DNA from: CAXYVC01 sp964292295
Lineage (GTDB): Bacteria; Acidobacteriota; Holophagae; Holophagales; Holophagaceae
Assembly (NCBI GenBank): GCA_964292295.1
Contig: CAXYVC010000030.1
Location: 1-23,218, forward strand
Length of the DNA: 23,218 bases
Direction: 5' to 3'
Shown piece by piece: positions 14,522 through 22,431 of this stretch; positions within the stretch are counted from its first letter, which is position 1, and each line of letters starts with the position of its first letter. A program made the position numbers and the translations under genes. Below the pieces are notes generated by a model. It saw nothing but the letters and a program-made list of their open reading frames with translations. It searched no databases and had not been told where the DNA came from.

Positions 14522-15016
14522 CTATCCCAGCTCCGCGGGGTTGCGCAGGCGGCGGGCGACCCGCTCCTGGAAGATGTCCGGAACCAGGCCGGTGATGTCG
14601 CCGCCCATGCTGCCCACCTCGCGCACCATGCGGCTGGAGAGGACGCTGTACTCCTCCTTGGGCATGAGGAAGAGGGTCTCGAGCTCTGACGAGAGCTTCC
14701 GGTTCATCAGGGCCATCTGGAATTCGTACTCGAAGTCGCTGAAGGCGCGCACGCCGCGGATGATGCACTGGGCCTTCTCCTGGCGGGCGAAGTCCACCAG
14801 CAGGCCGTGGAAGGTGGTGACCTCCACGTTGTCGTAGGGCGCCGTGAGCTCCCGCAGGAAGTCCACCCGCTCCGCCACGCTGAAGGCCGGGTGCTTGGAG
14901 GGGTTGTGCAGCACGGCCACCACCAGGCGGTCCACGAGCTTCTCGGCCCGCTGGATGAGGTCCCAGTGACCCATGGTCACGGGATCGAAGGAACCGGGGT
15001 AGATGGCTTTCAGCAC
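14522..15016 (-). CDS. coaD: Phosphopantetheine adenylyltransferase
   Basis: This 164-residue enzyme joins ATP and 4'-phosphopantetheine to give dephospho-CoA, the penultimate step of CoA synthesis. Signature segments: YPGSFDPVTMGHWDLI near the N-terminus, with the TxGH nucleotidyl-transferase motif; IIRGVRAFSDFEYEFQMALMN; and YSVLSSRMVREVGSMGGDI plus TGLVP at the end. Length is normal. The start is GTG 15016, giving MLKAIYPGSF, with GGAG 5 nt before it. The frame stays open far upstream only as a high-GC artefact. It is divergent from ddl, with 78 nt between their starts. Confidence 0.96.
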   Translation of the reverse strand: MLKAIYPGSFDPVTMGHWDLIQRAEKLVDRLVVAVLHNPSKHPAFSVAERVDFLRELTAPYDNVEVTTFHGLLVDFARQEKAQCIIRGVRAFSDFEYEFQMALMNRKLSSELETLFLMPKEEYSVLSSRMVREVGSMGGDITGLVPDIFQERVARRLRNPAELG

Positions 15017-15043
15017 GGCGTCTCCAGCGCGGGCGGCGCGTCC

Positions 15044-15049
15044 AGGGTA
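15044..15049 (-). promoter_or_regulatory. Candidate -10 element of coaD
   Basis: TACCCT on the minus strand lies 27 nt before the coaD GTG, with GGAG between. It fits the TANNNT form seen before neighbouring genes. Confidence 0.35.
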
Positions 15050-15082
15050 GCAGTGGGAGCCAAGGCAGGGCGCCGCTTGTGC

Positions 15083-15088
15083 CATCCT
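15083..15088 (+). promoter_or_regulatory. Candidate -10 element of a leaderless ddl transcript
   Basis: CATCCT is followed by GGACCC and the ddl ATG at 15095, a 6-nt gap. No Shine-Dalgarno is present. The identical hexamer stands at the same distance before the ampG-like gene at 16572. Confidence 0.4.
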
Positions 15089-15094
15089 GGACCC

Positions 15095-16183
15095 ATGACG
15101 CGTCCCCGCCTTTCCGTCGGCCTGCTCTTCGGGGGTGAGAGCCCCGAGCACGAGGTGAGCATCGTCTCCGCCCGGAGCATCGCCCAGCACCTCGATCCCG
15201 CGCGCTTCGAGGTGCGGCCCATGGGCATCGCCCGCAACGGGGTGTGGACGGTGCTGGGCGATCCCTTCGCGCGCCTGGCCGCCGGGGAGCGTCCGGAGCG
15301 GGGAGCTTACCCCTTCCTGCCCCTCGAGCAGGGGGCCGAGGCCACGCCGCTGCCGGACCTCTTCTTCAACGCCATCCATGGCGCCGGGGGCGAGGACGGC
15401 CAGATCCAGGGCTTCCTGGAACCGCTGCACCGGCCCTACACGGGCGCGGGCCTCCTGGCCATGGCCGCCACCATGGACAAGTGGACCACCAAGCGCATCT
15501 GGGAGGCCGAGGGGCTTCCCGTGGTGCCCTACGTGGGGGTGACCGAGGAACAGTGGGGCCGGGAGCGCCAGGCGGTGCTGGAGCGCTCCCTGGCGCTGGG
15601 CCTGCCCCTCTTCCTGAAGCCCGCCAACCTCGGTTCCTCCATCGGCATCGAGAAGGTCAAGGAGGCCTCGCAGCTGGGCGAGGCCCTGGACCGGGCCTTC
15701 GCCTTCGACCGGCGGGTGCTGGTGGAGCAGGGCCTGGACGTGCGGGAGCTGGAGGTGGCGGCCCTGGGCGGCGACGACCCCACCGTGAGCGTGGTGGGCG
15801 AGGTGAAGGTCGCTGGCGAGTTCTACGACTTCTACGACAAGTACGTGAACGGCAGGAGCGTGGCGGTGATCCCCGCGGAGCTGCCGCCGGCTGTGGCGGA
15901 GGAAGTCCGGGACTGTGCCTCCCGCGCCTACCGCGCCCTCGACTGCTACGGCATGGCGCGGGTCGACTTCTTCCAGGACCGGCCCAGCGGCCGGATCTTC
16001 CTGAACGAGATCAACCTGATTCCCGGCTTCACCAGCATCTCGATGTTCCCCAAGCTCATGGAGGCCAGCGGCATTCCCTACGGCGCCCTGCTGGAGCGCC
16101 TGGTGGACCTGGCCCTGGAGCGGCACCGCCGCCAGCAGGCCAAGCGCCACGACTTCCAGAGCGGTTCGGACTGGTTTGCCTGA
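15095..16183 (+). CDS. ddl: D-alanine-D-alanine ligase
   Basis: This 362-residue ATP-grasp ligase makes the D-Ala-D-Ala dipeptide for peptidoglycan. GGESPEHEVSIVSAR (residues 13-27) is the N-terminal substrate-binding motif. MDKWTTKRIWEAEGLPVVPY opens the ATP-grasp domain. LFLKPANLGSSIGIEKV holds the ATP-binding Lys and loop, FYDFYDKYVNG is the omega-loop, and ARVDFF with FLNEINLIPGFTSISMFPKL contains the metal-binding residues. A Tyr in the omega-loop agrees with D-Ala-D-Ala rather than D-lactate (VanA-type) specificity. Length fits the longer DdlA-like form. There is no Shine-Dalgarno, so translation may begin on a leaderless mRNA. Confidence 0.96.
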   Translation: MTRPRLSVGLLFGGESPEHEVSIVSARSIAQHLDPARFEVRPMGIARNGVWTVLGDPFARLAAGERPERGAYPFLPLEQGAEATPLPDLFFNAIHGAGGEDGQIQGFLEPLHRPYTGAGLLAMAATMDKWTTKRIWEAEGLPVVPYVGVTEEQWGRERQAVLERSLALGLPLFLKPANLGSSIGIEKVKEASQLGEALDRAFAFDRRVLVEQGLDVRELEVAALGGDDPTVSVVGEVKVAGEFYDFYDKYVNGRSVAVIPAELPPAVAEEVRDCASRAYRALDCYGMARVDFFQDRPSGRIFLNEINLIPGFTSISMFPKLMEASGIPYGALLERLVDLALERHRRQQAKRHDFQSGSDWFA

Positions 16184-16193
16184 GGCGGCGGCC

Positions 16194-16199
16194 TATCCT
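16194..16199 (+). promoter_or_regulatory. Candidate -10 element of the small rod-protein gene
   Basis: TATCCT begins 11 nt after the ddl stop and ends 20 nt before the next ATG, with GGAGG at 16209-16213. It would allow the small gene to be expressed apart from ddl. Confidence 0.4.
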
Positions 16200-16219
16200 G
16201 AACCCCGCGGAGGCCGGTG

Positions 16220-16537
16220 ATGGATCCCTTGAGCGCGAGCGTGTCGGGCGTGCGGGCCGCGGCCCTCGGCGTCGCCTCCGTGGCTGGCAACGTGGCCAAC
16301 GTGAACACGCCGGGCTACCGTCCGCGCCGGGTGGACTTCCAGGAGCTTCTGGAGGGCGGCGTGGAGGTGGCCTCCGTCCGGGAGGAGGGCGGGGAACCGC
16401 CGGAGGGGATGTCCGGCGTGGACCTGGCCTCGGAGTCCACGGACCTCCTGGGCTACGCCGCCACCTACGAGGCGAACCTGAAGGTGCTCGACGCGCAGGA
16501 CGAGGTGCTGGGCACGGCGATGGACCTGCTGGTCTGA
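16220..16537 (+). CDS. Short flagellar basal-body rod (FlgB/FlgC-like) protein
   Basis: The 105-residue product has both ends of a flagellar rod protein. The N-terminal SVSGVRAAALGVASVAGNVANVNTPGYR matches the Flg_bb_rod motif (usually ...NNIANxxTPGYK/R). The C-terminal YEANLKVLDAQDEVLGTAMDLLV matches the FlgC/FlgG tail, which forms coiled coils with the N-terminus in the rod. The middle domain is much shorter than in a normal FlgC (roughly 135-150 residues). ATG 16220 is preferred over GTG 16217 because GGAGG lies 6 nt before it. No other flagellar gene is in the window; it sits alone between ddl and an ampG-like gene. Confidence 0.75.
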   Translation: MDPLSASVSGVRAAALGVASVAGNVANVNTPGYRPRRVDFQELLEGGVEVASVREEGGEPPEGMSGVDLASESTDLLGYAATYEANLKVLDAQDEVLGTAMDLLV

Positions 16538-16559
16538 GGGCCTTTCCGCTCCGAGCTGG

Positions 16560-16565
16560 CATCCT
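16560..16565 (+). promoter_or_regulatory. Candidate -10 element of a leaderless ampG transcript
   Basis: CATCCT is followed by GGAGGC and the ATG at 16572, a 6-nt gap. GGAGG is only 1 nt from the ATG, too close for usual Shine-Dalgarno use. Confidence 0.35.
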
Positions 16566-16571
16566 GGAGGC

Positions 16572-17801
16572 ATGGATTCCGGAAGCCCCGCGCGCCCCCT
16601 TCTGCCCAGGACCTTCGCGGCCCTCTGCCTGCTGGGCTTCGCCTCGGGCCTTCCCCTGGTGCTTACGGACTCCACGCTGAAACTGTGGATCCAGGACGCG
16701 GGCGTGCCCCTGGAGACCATTGGCTTCTTTTCCCTGGTGCAGCTGCCCTACAACCTGAAATTCCTGTGGGCGCCCTTCCTGGACCGCTACGTTCCGCCCC
16801 TCCTGGGGCGCCGCCGGGGCTGGCTGGTGCTCACCCAGCTGCTCCTCGCCGGGGCGCTGGCGGTCCTGGCCTTCGGCGACCCGGCGGGCCGGTTGGTCCT
16901 GGTGGCGGGTCTGGCCTTCGGCGTGGCCTTTTTGAGCGCCAGCCAGGACATCGCCACGGACGCTTGGCGCACGGAGATTCTGCCCAAGCCGCTCCAGGCC
17001 TCGGGCACCACCACCCACATCGCCGCTTACCGCGTGGCCATCCTGGTGGCCAGCGCCGGGGCGCTGGGCCTGGCGGACCGGGCCGGCTGGCGGGTGACCT
17101 ACCTGGCCATGGCGGCCTTCATGCTGCTGGGGCCCCTCGGAACCCTGCTGGCCCGGGAGCCGGAGGTGGCGGGCGCTCCGCGGCGCCTGCGGGAGGCGGT
17201 GGTGGCGCCCTTCCGGAACTTCCTGGGGAGGCCCGGCGCCCTGTGGGCGCTGCTCTTCATCGCCGTCTACAAGCTGGGGGACCAGCTGGCCACCTCCCTG
17301 GCGCCCAACTTCCTGCGCGAGATCGGCTTCAGCAAGACGGCCATCGGCGGTGCCATGAAGGGCATCGGCCTGCCCGCCCTCATCGTGGGCGGCTACGCAG
17401 GGGCCTGGTTCATGCGCCGCTGGAGCCTGCGGCGGTCCCTGCTGGCCTTCGGGCTGGTCCAGGTGGCGGCGGTGCTCGTGCTGCTGGTGCCCGCGGCGAC
17501 AGGACCGCGCCTCTGGGCTTTGGCGGCGACGGTGGGGCTGGAGAACCTCGGCTTCGGCATGGGCGTGGCCGCGTACATGACGCTGATCATGCGCCTGTGC
17601 GACCTGCGCTTCACGGCCACCCAGTTCAGCCTGCTCACCAGCCTGGCGGCGCTGCCCCGCACCCTCCTGGCGGCGCCCGCGGGCTACGCGGCCAAGGCCT
17701 ACGGCTGGACCGGCTACTTCCTGATCTGCGCCGCGGCGGCCCTGCCGGGCCTGCTGCTGCTGCTGGAATACCGCGCCTGGGGCCCCTCGGAAGACGCCTG
17801 A
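16572..17801 (+). CDS. ampG: AmpG-like muropeptide permease (MFS)
   Basis: The 409-residue inner-membrane protein has about twelve helices of the major facilitator superfamily. Segments match AmpG: LGFASGLPLVLTDSTLKLW at the N-terminus, LKFLWAPFLDRYV, GRRRGWLVLTQ in the first cytoplasmic loop, and ASQDIATDAWRTE. AmpG imports GlcNAc-anhydroMurNAc peptides for cell-wall recycling. Co-location with ddl, one gene away, agrees with a wall role. Related MFS members with the same SQD motif import other solutes, so specificity is not certain. Confidence 0.82.
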   Translation: MDSGSPARPLLPRTFAALCLLGFASGLPLVLTDSTLKLWIQDAGVPLETIGFFSLVQLPYNLKFLWAPFLDRYVPPLLGRRRGWLVLTQLLLAGALAVLAFGDPAGRLVLVAGLAFGVAFLSASQDIATDAWRTEILPKPLQASGTTTHIAAYRVAILVASAGALGLADRAGWRVTYLAMAAFMLLGPLGTLLAREPEVAGAPRRLREAVVAPFRNFLGRPGALWALLFIAVYKLGDQLATSLAPNFLREIGFSKTAIGGAMKGIGLPALIVGGYAGAWFMRRWSLRRSLLAFGLVQVAAVLVLLVPAATGPRLWALAATVGLENLGFGMGVAAYMTLIMRLCDLRFTATQFSLLTSLAALPRTLLAAPAGYAAKAYGWTGYFLICAAAALPGLLLLLEYRAWGPSEDA

Positions 17802-17807
17802 GGGGTG

Positions 17808-17813
17808 TAGCCT
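17808..17813 (+). promoter_or_regulatory. Candidate -10 element of the M49-like/histidine-kinase pair
   Basis: TAGCCT starts 6 nt after the AmpG stop and ends 20 nt before the ATG at 17834. AGGAG (17821-17825) lies between, so this would be a normally led transcript. Confidence 0.4.
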
Positions 17814-17833
17814 GCTGGACAGGAGACCCGTCC

Positions 17834-19498
17834 ATGTCGCGCCTGAACCCGCTGCCCACCGTCCTTGCCGCCCTGCTCGCCCTCGGTGCCGGAAACGCCG
17901 TCGCGGAGGAATCCCTGGCCGCGAAGGTGCACCAGTTCGCCCCGGTCTCGGTGGGCGTGGCGCCCGCCGAGATTCCCGCGGCCCACCGGAAGGTGCTGAA
18001 GCACCTCATCGAGGCAGCCAGGCTCATCGACCAGCTCTACCTGCGCCAGGTCGCGGAGCAGAACCCCGCCTGGCGCAAGGCGATGGCCGCCAACCCGCGG
18101 GAGAAGAACGCCCTGGCCTACTTCGACATCATGTACGGGCCCTGGGACCGCCTGGACGCCCAGAAACCCTTCTGGGGCACGAAGGCGCGGCCCAAGGGCG
18201 CTTCCTTCTATCCCGAAGACCTGGGCGCCGCGGAGCTGGAGGCCTACCTGGCCAGCCACCCGGAGCAGAAGGCGGAGCTGAGCAGCTACTTCACCGTGGT
18301 GCGGCGGGAGGGCGATCGCCTGAAGGCGGTCCCCTACAGCGAGGCCTACCGGGACTTCCTGGAACCGGCGGCCAGGCACCTGGAGGCCGCCGCCGCGGCC
18401 ACGAAGGACGGGCGCCTGGCGGCCTACCTGAAGGCCCGGGCCGAGGCCTTCCGCAGCAACGAGTACCGCGCCAGCGACATGGCCTGGATGGACCTGGGCG
18501 ACGGCGACCTGGAGGTGGTGATCGGGCCCTACGAGGTCTACAACGACGAGCTGATGGGCTTCAAGGCCGCCTTCGAGGCCTTCGTGACCCTGCGGGACCA
18601 CGAAGCCTCCCGGGAGCTGGCGAAGATCGTCTCCTTCATCCCCGAGATGCAGGCCACACTCCCCGTGGAGGCGGCCTACCGCGGCGCCACCCGCGGGATG
18701 GAGTCGCCCATTTCCGTGGTGCGGGTGCTCTACAACGGCGGCGACAACCGCCCCGGCGTGCAGACCCTGGCCTTCAACCTGCCCAACGACGAGGTGGTGC
18801 GCGAGCAGAAGGGCTCGAAGAAGGTGATGCTCAAGAACATCAGCGAGGCCAAGTTCCAGAAGATCCTGGTGCCCATCGCCAAGGCCATGCTGCGGCCCGC
18901 CCAGGCGGCGCACGTCACCCACGCGGCCTTCTTCAACCACACGCTGGTGCACGAGGTCGCCCACGGCATCGGGCCCGGCACCCTCACCCTGCAGCGGGAC
19001 GGACAGGCCGTGAAGACCACCGTCAACCAGGAGCTGAAGGAGCTCTACTCCACCATCGAGGAGGCGAAGGCCGACACCCTGGGCCTTCACGAAACGCTCT
19101 TCCTCATCGAGAAGGGGCTCCACCCGGCGCGCTTCCGGGACGAGGTGTACGCCACCTTCCTGGCCGGGCTCTTCCGCAGCGTGCGCTTCGGGGTCCACGA
19201 GGCCCACGGGCGGGCGAACGCCATCCAGTTCAACTACCTGATGGAGAAGGGCGCGCTGGCGAAGGGCAAGGACGGCCGGTACGCCTTCGATGCCGCCAGG
19301 ATGCCCGAGGCGGTGCGGAGCCTGGCCCACGACATCCTGATGCTCGAGGCCACGGGGGACTACGCCGGATCCAAGGCCTTCATCGCCCGCTATGGGGAGC
19401 TGCCGCAGGATCTGGCGCAGCGCCTGGCCTCCCTGGACCGCATTCCCACGGACATCCGCCTCTCCTTCCCGCTGGAGAAGGCGGCGCGCGCCTGGTGA
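17834..19498 (+). CDS. Exported zinc metallopeptidase related to family M49 (DPP III-like)
   Basis: The 554-residue product has a signal peptide (MSRLNPLPTVLAALLALGAGNAVA, residues 1-24). It carries a zinc site HEVAH at 373-377 followed by GIGPG, and an EEAKAD at 409-414 that would supply the third ligand. HExxH-x-xGPG plus a downstream EExxAD is the layout of the bacterial M49-like group. Classical DPP III has HExxGH with one extra residue. LGDGDLEVVIGPYEVYNDELMGFKAAFE is also typical of this group. It probably trims peptides in the periplasm, with specificity unknown. AGGAG 8 nt before the ATG sets the start. Its TGA overlaps the GTG of the histidine kinase by 4 nt, so the two are translationally coupled. 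Confidence 0.82.
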   Translation: MSRLNPLPTVLAALLALGAGNAVAEESLAAKVHQFAPVSVGVAPAEIPAAHRKVLKHLIEAARLIDQLYLRQVAEQNPAWRKAMAANPREKNALAYFDIMYGPWDRLDAQKPFWGTKARPKGASFYPEDLGAAELEAYLASHPEQKAELSSYFTVVRREGDRLKAVPYSEAYRDFLEPAARHLEAAAAATKDGRLAAYLKARAEAFRSNEYRASDMAWMDLGDGDLEVVIGPYEVYNDELMGFKAAFEAFVTLRDHEASRELAKIVSFIPEMQATLPVEAAYRGATRGMESPISVVRVLYNGGDNRPGVQTLAFNLPNDEVVREQKGSKKVMLKNISEAKFQKILVPIAKAMLRPAQAAHVTHAAFFNHTLVHEVAHGIGPGTLTLQRDGQAVKTTVNQELKELYSTIEEAKADTLGLHETLFLIEKGLHPARFRDEVYATFLAGLFRSVRFGVHEAHGRANAIQFNYLMEKGALAKGKDGRYAFDAARMPEAVRSLAHDILMLEATGDYAGSKAFIARYGELPQDLAQRLASLDRIPTDIRLSFPLEKAARAW

Positions 19499-20652
19499 TC
19501 CACGCCGCGCCCCCGGCGGGCTTCCCCGTCCATCCGTGGCTGATCTGGGCGATCCCCGCCAGCTTCGTGCTGGTGGGGGTCATCCTCTTCCTGAACCGCG
19601 TCCTGCGCCTGAGGCGCCGCATGCGGCGGGATCCGGAGGAACTGCTGCTGGGCGCCGTGTCCGAGAGCCTCCAGCAGCGGGGCCAGCTGGCCGCCTCGCT
19701 GGGGGAGCTGCGAACGGTGCACGAGCGCATCCTGGATGCGCTGCCCTTCGGCCTGCTCTGGGTGGACGCCAAGGGCCAGGTGAGCGGCCTCAACGCCGAG
19801 GGGCGGCGCCTGCTGGGAGTCCGCCCCGGCGTGGTGGGCCTGGACGCGGCCTTCGTGCTGGAACCCCATCCCTGGCTCCTGGAGGGGCTTCAGCACGGGG
19901 CGGGGGACGTCTGGCAGCGGGAGAACGGCCGCCGCCTCTGGGAGCTGCGGCGCATCGCCGTGCCCGAGCGTTCCGGCGCGCTGCTGCAGTTCGAGGACGT
20001 GACCGTGCGCGAGCAGGAGGCCCGCCGGGCCCAGTTGCGGGAGCGCTTCGCGGAGCTGGGCGAGATGACCGCCGGCGTGGCGCACCAGCTCAAGAACGGC
20101 CTGGCCGTGCTGAAGGGCCACGGGCAGCTCCTGGCCCGGGCGGGGCACGGCGAGGCCGCCGCGGCGCTGCTGGAGGAGACCGAGGCGCTGGAGCGCCTCA
20201 CCCAGCGCTTCCTCCAGTGGGCCAGGCCCCTGTCCCCGGAGTGCGTGGAGCTGGAGCTGCGGGAGGCGGCGCAGCAGGCCCTGGAGGAGCTGCGCCGCCG
20301 CCCCGTGGGGCGGGGGCTCTCCCTGGAAGTGTCCGGAACGGGGAGCGCCCTGGCCGACCCCTTGCTGCTGCACCAGGCCCTCGTGAACCTGCTGGAGAAC
20401 GCCTGCCAGGCGAGTCCGGCGGACGGGCGCGTGCAGGTGCGGGTGGCGGAAGGCCGGATCGAGATCCTGGACGAGGGGCCCGGCCTGGGCGAGGAGACCC
20501 TGGCGCGCATGCTCCGCCCCTTCGAAAGCGGCCGGCCCGAGGGCACGGGGCTGGGTCTGCCCCTGGCCCTGAAGTGGCTGAACGCCCAGGGGGCCGACCT
20601 GAAGGTGGCCAGGCGCCCGGAAGGCGGCACGCGGGTGACCGTCGCGTGGTGA
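19495..20652 (+). CDS. Membrane-bound sensor histidine kinase with PAS-like domain
   Basis: The 385-residue protein has one membrane helix near residues 15-37 and then a basic RLRRRMRR stretch. A PAS-like domain follows (ILDALPFGLLWVDAKGQVSGLNAEGRRLLG), then a dimerisation helix with the phospho-acceptor H197 in GEMTAGVAHQLKNGLAVL. The ATPase domain has the N-box N302 in NLLENACQA, DEGPGLG, and GTGLGLPLALKWL from G350. The H-box resembles NtrB/AtoS-type kinases. The start is a GTG in a GTGA overlap with the upstream peptidase stop. No response regulator is in the window, so the partner must be elsewhere. There is little outside the membrane to sense a periplasmic ligand. Confidence 0.9.
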   Translation: MIHAAPPAGFPVHPWLIWAIPASFVLVGVILFLNRVLRLRRRMRRDPEELLLGAVSESLQQRGQLAASLGELRTVHERILDALPFGLLWVDAKGQVSGLNAEGRRLLGVRPGVVGLDAAFVLEPHPWLLEGLQHGAGDVWQRENGRRLWELRRIAVPERSGALLQFEDVTVREQEARRAQLRERFAELGEMTAGVAHQLKNGLAVLKGHGQLLARAGHGEAAAALLEETEALERLTQRFLQWARPLSPECVELELREAAQQALEELRRRPVGRGLSLEVSGTGSALADPLLLHQALVNLLENACQASPADGRVQVRVAEGRIEILDEGPGLGEETLARMLRPFESGRPEGTGLGLPLALKWLNAQGADLKVARRPEGGTRVTVAW

Positions 20653-20663
20653 GGGGGCAGGGG

Positions 20664-20669
20664 TAGACT
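20664..20669 (+). promoter_or_regulatory. Candidate -10 element of a leaderless nadE transcript
   Basis: TAGACT is followed by GGCGCC and the nadE ATG at 20676, a 6-nt gap with no Shine-Dalgarno. It lies in the 23-nt gap after the kinase stop. Confidence 0.5.
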
Positions 20670-20675
20670 GGCGCC

Positions 20676-22388
20676 ATGCGCATCGCCCTGCTCCAGCTCA
20701 ATTCCTGCCTCTCGGACCCGGAGGCCAACGGCCGCGCCCTGGAGGCCGCCTACGCCCGTGCCGTGTCCCTGGGGGCGGAGCTCTGCCTCGGCCCCGAGAT
20801 GGCCCTGCCGGGATACCTGGCGGAGGACCGCCTGTGGGAGGCGGGGCTGCGCGCGCGCATCGCCCAGGAGAGCCGCCGCCTCTGCGCCGCCACGGGGGAG
20901 GTGCCTCTGGTGCTCGGCACCTGCAGCCCCAGCCCTTCGGGACGGCTGTGGAACGAACTGTGGTGGTGCGCCGAAGGCCGCCTCCAGGCCGTGGCCCGCA
21001 AGCGCATCCTCGCCACCTACGACGTCTTCGACGAGAACCGTTACTTCGACGCGGATCCGGGCCTCCAGCCCCTCGTGCCCTTCCGCGGCGAGCGTGTGGG
21101 GCTCAGCATCTGCGAAGACCTGTGGGCGGATCCCGAGCTGGCGCCGGGGCCCCTGCGCTATCCCTTTGATCCCGTGAAGGACTTGGCTGCCCAGGGGGCG
21201 ACGCTGATCCTCAACGCCAGCGCCAGCCCCGCCCACCTGGGCACCTGGATGCCGGAGGGGCGCAGCCCCGCCTGGGCCATCCCCAGCAAGCTGGCCCTGC
21301 GCCGCCGCCTGCTCGCGGGCCACGCCCGCCGTCACGGCCTTCCCATCGCCTACGCCAGCCGCGTGGGCAGCGAGAGCTGGCTCACCTTCGACGGCGGCTC
21401 CGGCGTGGCCTTCCCCGACGGGAGCTGGGTGGGGGCCGAGCCCTTCCGGGAGGAGGTGCTCCTGGTGGACACGGCGGCGGGCGGCCGTCCCTGGCCGCAG
21501 GAGCCCAGCGAGGCCCAGTGGCTGCGGCGGGCCCTGGGGCTCGGGCTCCGGGAGAACCTGGACAAGCAGGGGCTGGAGGCGGTGGTGGTGGGCCTATCCG
21601 GCGGCATCGACAGCGCCGTGGTGGCCGCGGTGGGTGCCGAGAGCCTCGGCCCGGAGCGGGTGCTGGGCGTGGCGCTGCCCACCCGCTTCACCAGCCAGGA
21701 GAGCCTGGACCTGGCCGAGGTCCAGGCGCGCACCATGGGCATCCCCTTCCGCGTCATGGGCGCGGACGAGCCCTTCGCCGGCGCCCTGGCGGCCCTGGAG
21801 GCCACCTTCCCGGAGCGCAGCTTCGGCCTGACCGACGAGAATCTCCAGAGCCGCTCCCGGGGCATGCTGCTCATGGCCCTCACCAGCGAGCCCGCCGTGC
21901 ATCGCCTGCTGGGCAGCTCGCGGGTGGCGGTGCTGAACACGGGCAACAAGAGTGAGGCAGCCACAGGCTACTTCACCCTGTATGGGGACGGCATCGGCGC
22001 CTTCGGCATCCTGGGCGACTGCCTGAAGCAGCGGGTCTTCGCCCTGGCGCGGGAGCTGGAGGGCCTCGTGCCGGCGGGCGTGATCCGCCGCAAGCCCACG
22101 GCGGAGCTGGCCCCGGGGCAGACGGACGAGGCCAGCCTGCTGCCCTACGCCCTGCTGGACCCCATCCTCGCGACCTTCGTGGAGACCCGCCGCCCCTTCG
22201 AGAGCCTGGCGGAGGACCTGGGTGAGCTCCTGGAAGGCGAGGCCCTGGCCACGGCCCGCGCGGCCATTCCGCGGGTGATGCGCCTGCTGCGGAACAGCGA
22301 GTTCAAGCGCCGCCAGCTTCCCTTCGCCCTGAAGGTGAGCCCGCGGGCCTTCGGCCGTGGCCGGCGCGTGCCCCTGACGGGCCTGTGA
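20676..22388 (+). CDS. nadE: Glutamine-dependent NAD+ synthetase
   Basis: This 570-residue two-domain enzyme converts nicotinate adenine dinucleotide to NAD+ using glutamine nitrogen. The N-terminal nitrilase-like glutaminase has its triad at E41 (GPEMALPGY), K109 (ARKRILATYD) and C146 (SICEDLW). The C-terminal synthetase starts near residue 285, with the pyrophosphate loop SGGIDS at 308-313 (VVVGLSGGIDSAVVAAV). NTGNKSEAATGYFTLYGD and KPTAELAPGQTDEASL follow; both are standard for the family. Length is normal for the fused form. There is no ribosome-binding site, and a TAGACT hexamer 6 nt before the ATG suggests a leaderless message. It is convergent with tRNA-Leu. Confidence 0.96.
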   Translation: MRIALLQLNSCLSDPEANGRALEAAYARAVSLGAELCLGPEMALPGYLAEDRLWEAGLRARIAQESRRLCAATGEVPLVLGTCSPSPSGRLWNELWWCAEGRLQAVARKRILATYDVFDENRYFDADPGLQPLVPFRGERVGLSICEDLWADPELAPGPLRYPFDPVKDLAAQGATLILNASASPAHLGTWMPEGRSPAWAIPSKLALRRRLLAGHARRHGLPIAYASRVGSESWLTFDGGSGVAFPDGSWVGAEPFREEVLLVDTAAGGRPWPQEPSEAQWLRRALGLGLRENLDKQGLEAVVVGLSGGIDSAVVAAVGAESLGPERVLGVALPTRFTSQESLDLAEVQARTMGIPFRVMGADEPFAGALAALEATFPERSFGLTDENLQSRSRGMLLMALTSEPAVHRLLGSSRVAVLNTGNKSEAATGYFTLYGDGIGAFGILGDCLKQRVFALARELEGLVPAGVIRRKPTAELAPGQTDEASLLPYALLDPILATFVETRRPFESLAEDLGELLEGEALATARAAIPRVMRLLRNSEFKRRQLPFALKVSPRAFGRGRRVPLTGL

Positions 22389-22396
22389 GGGGTGTC

Positions 22397-22424
22397 AAAA
22401 AAACGACCCGGCGTTCCGGGTCGT
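22397..22424 (-). terminator. Rho-independent terminator of tRNA-Leu
   Basis: On the minus strand, ACGACCCGG and CCGGGTCGT form a 9-bp stem with loop AACG, followed by seven T (22403-22397). It starts 7 nt after the encoded CCA of the tRNA. It also lies 8 nt past the convergent nadE stop and may end that transcript as well. Confidence 0.9.
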
Positions 22425-22431
22425 GTCGGTC

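Noticed and set aside
16685..17833. A possible long N-terminal extension of the M49-like peptidase
   Set aside because: The frame is open through the ampG-like gene, but a signal peptide and AGGAG define the start at 17834, and the extension has no motifs.
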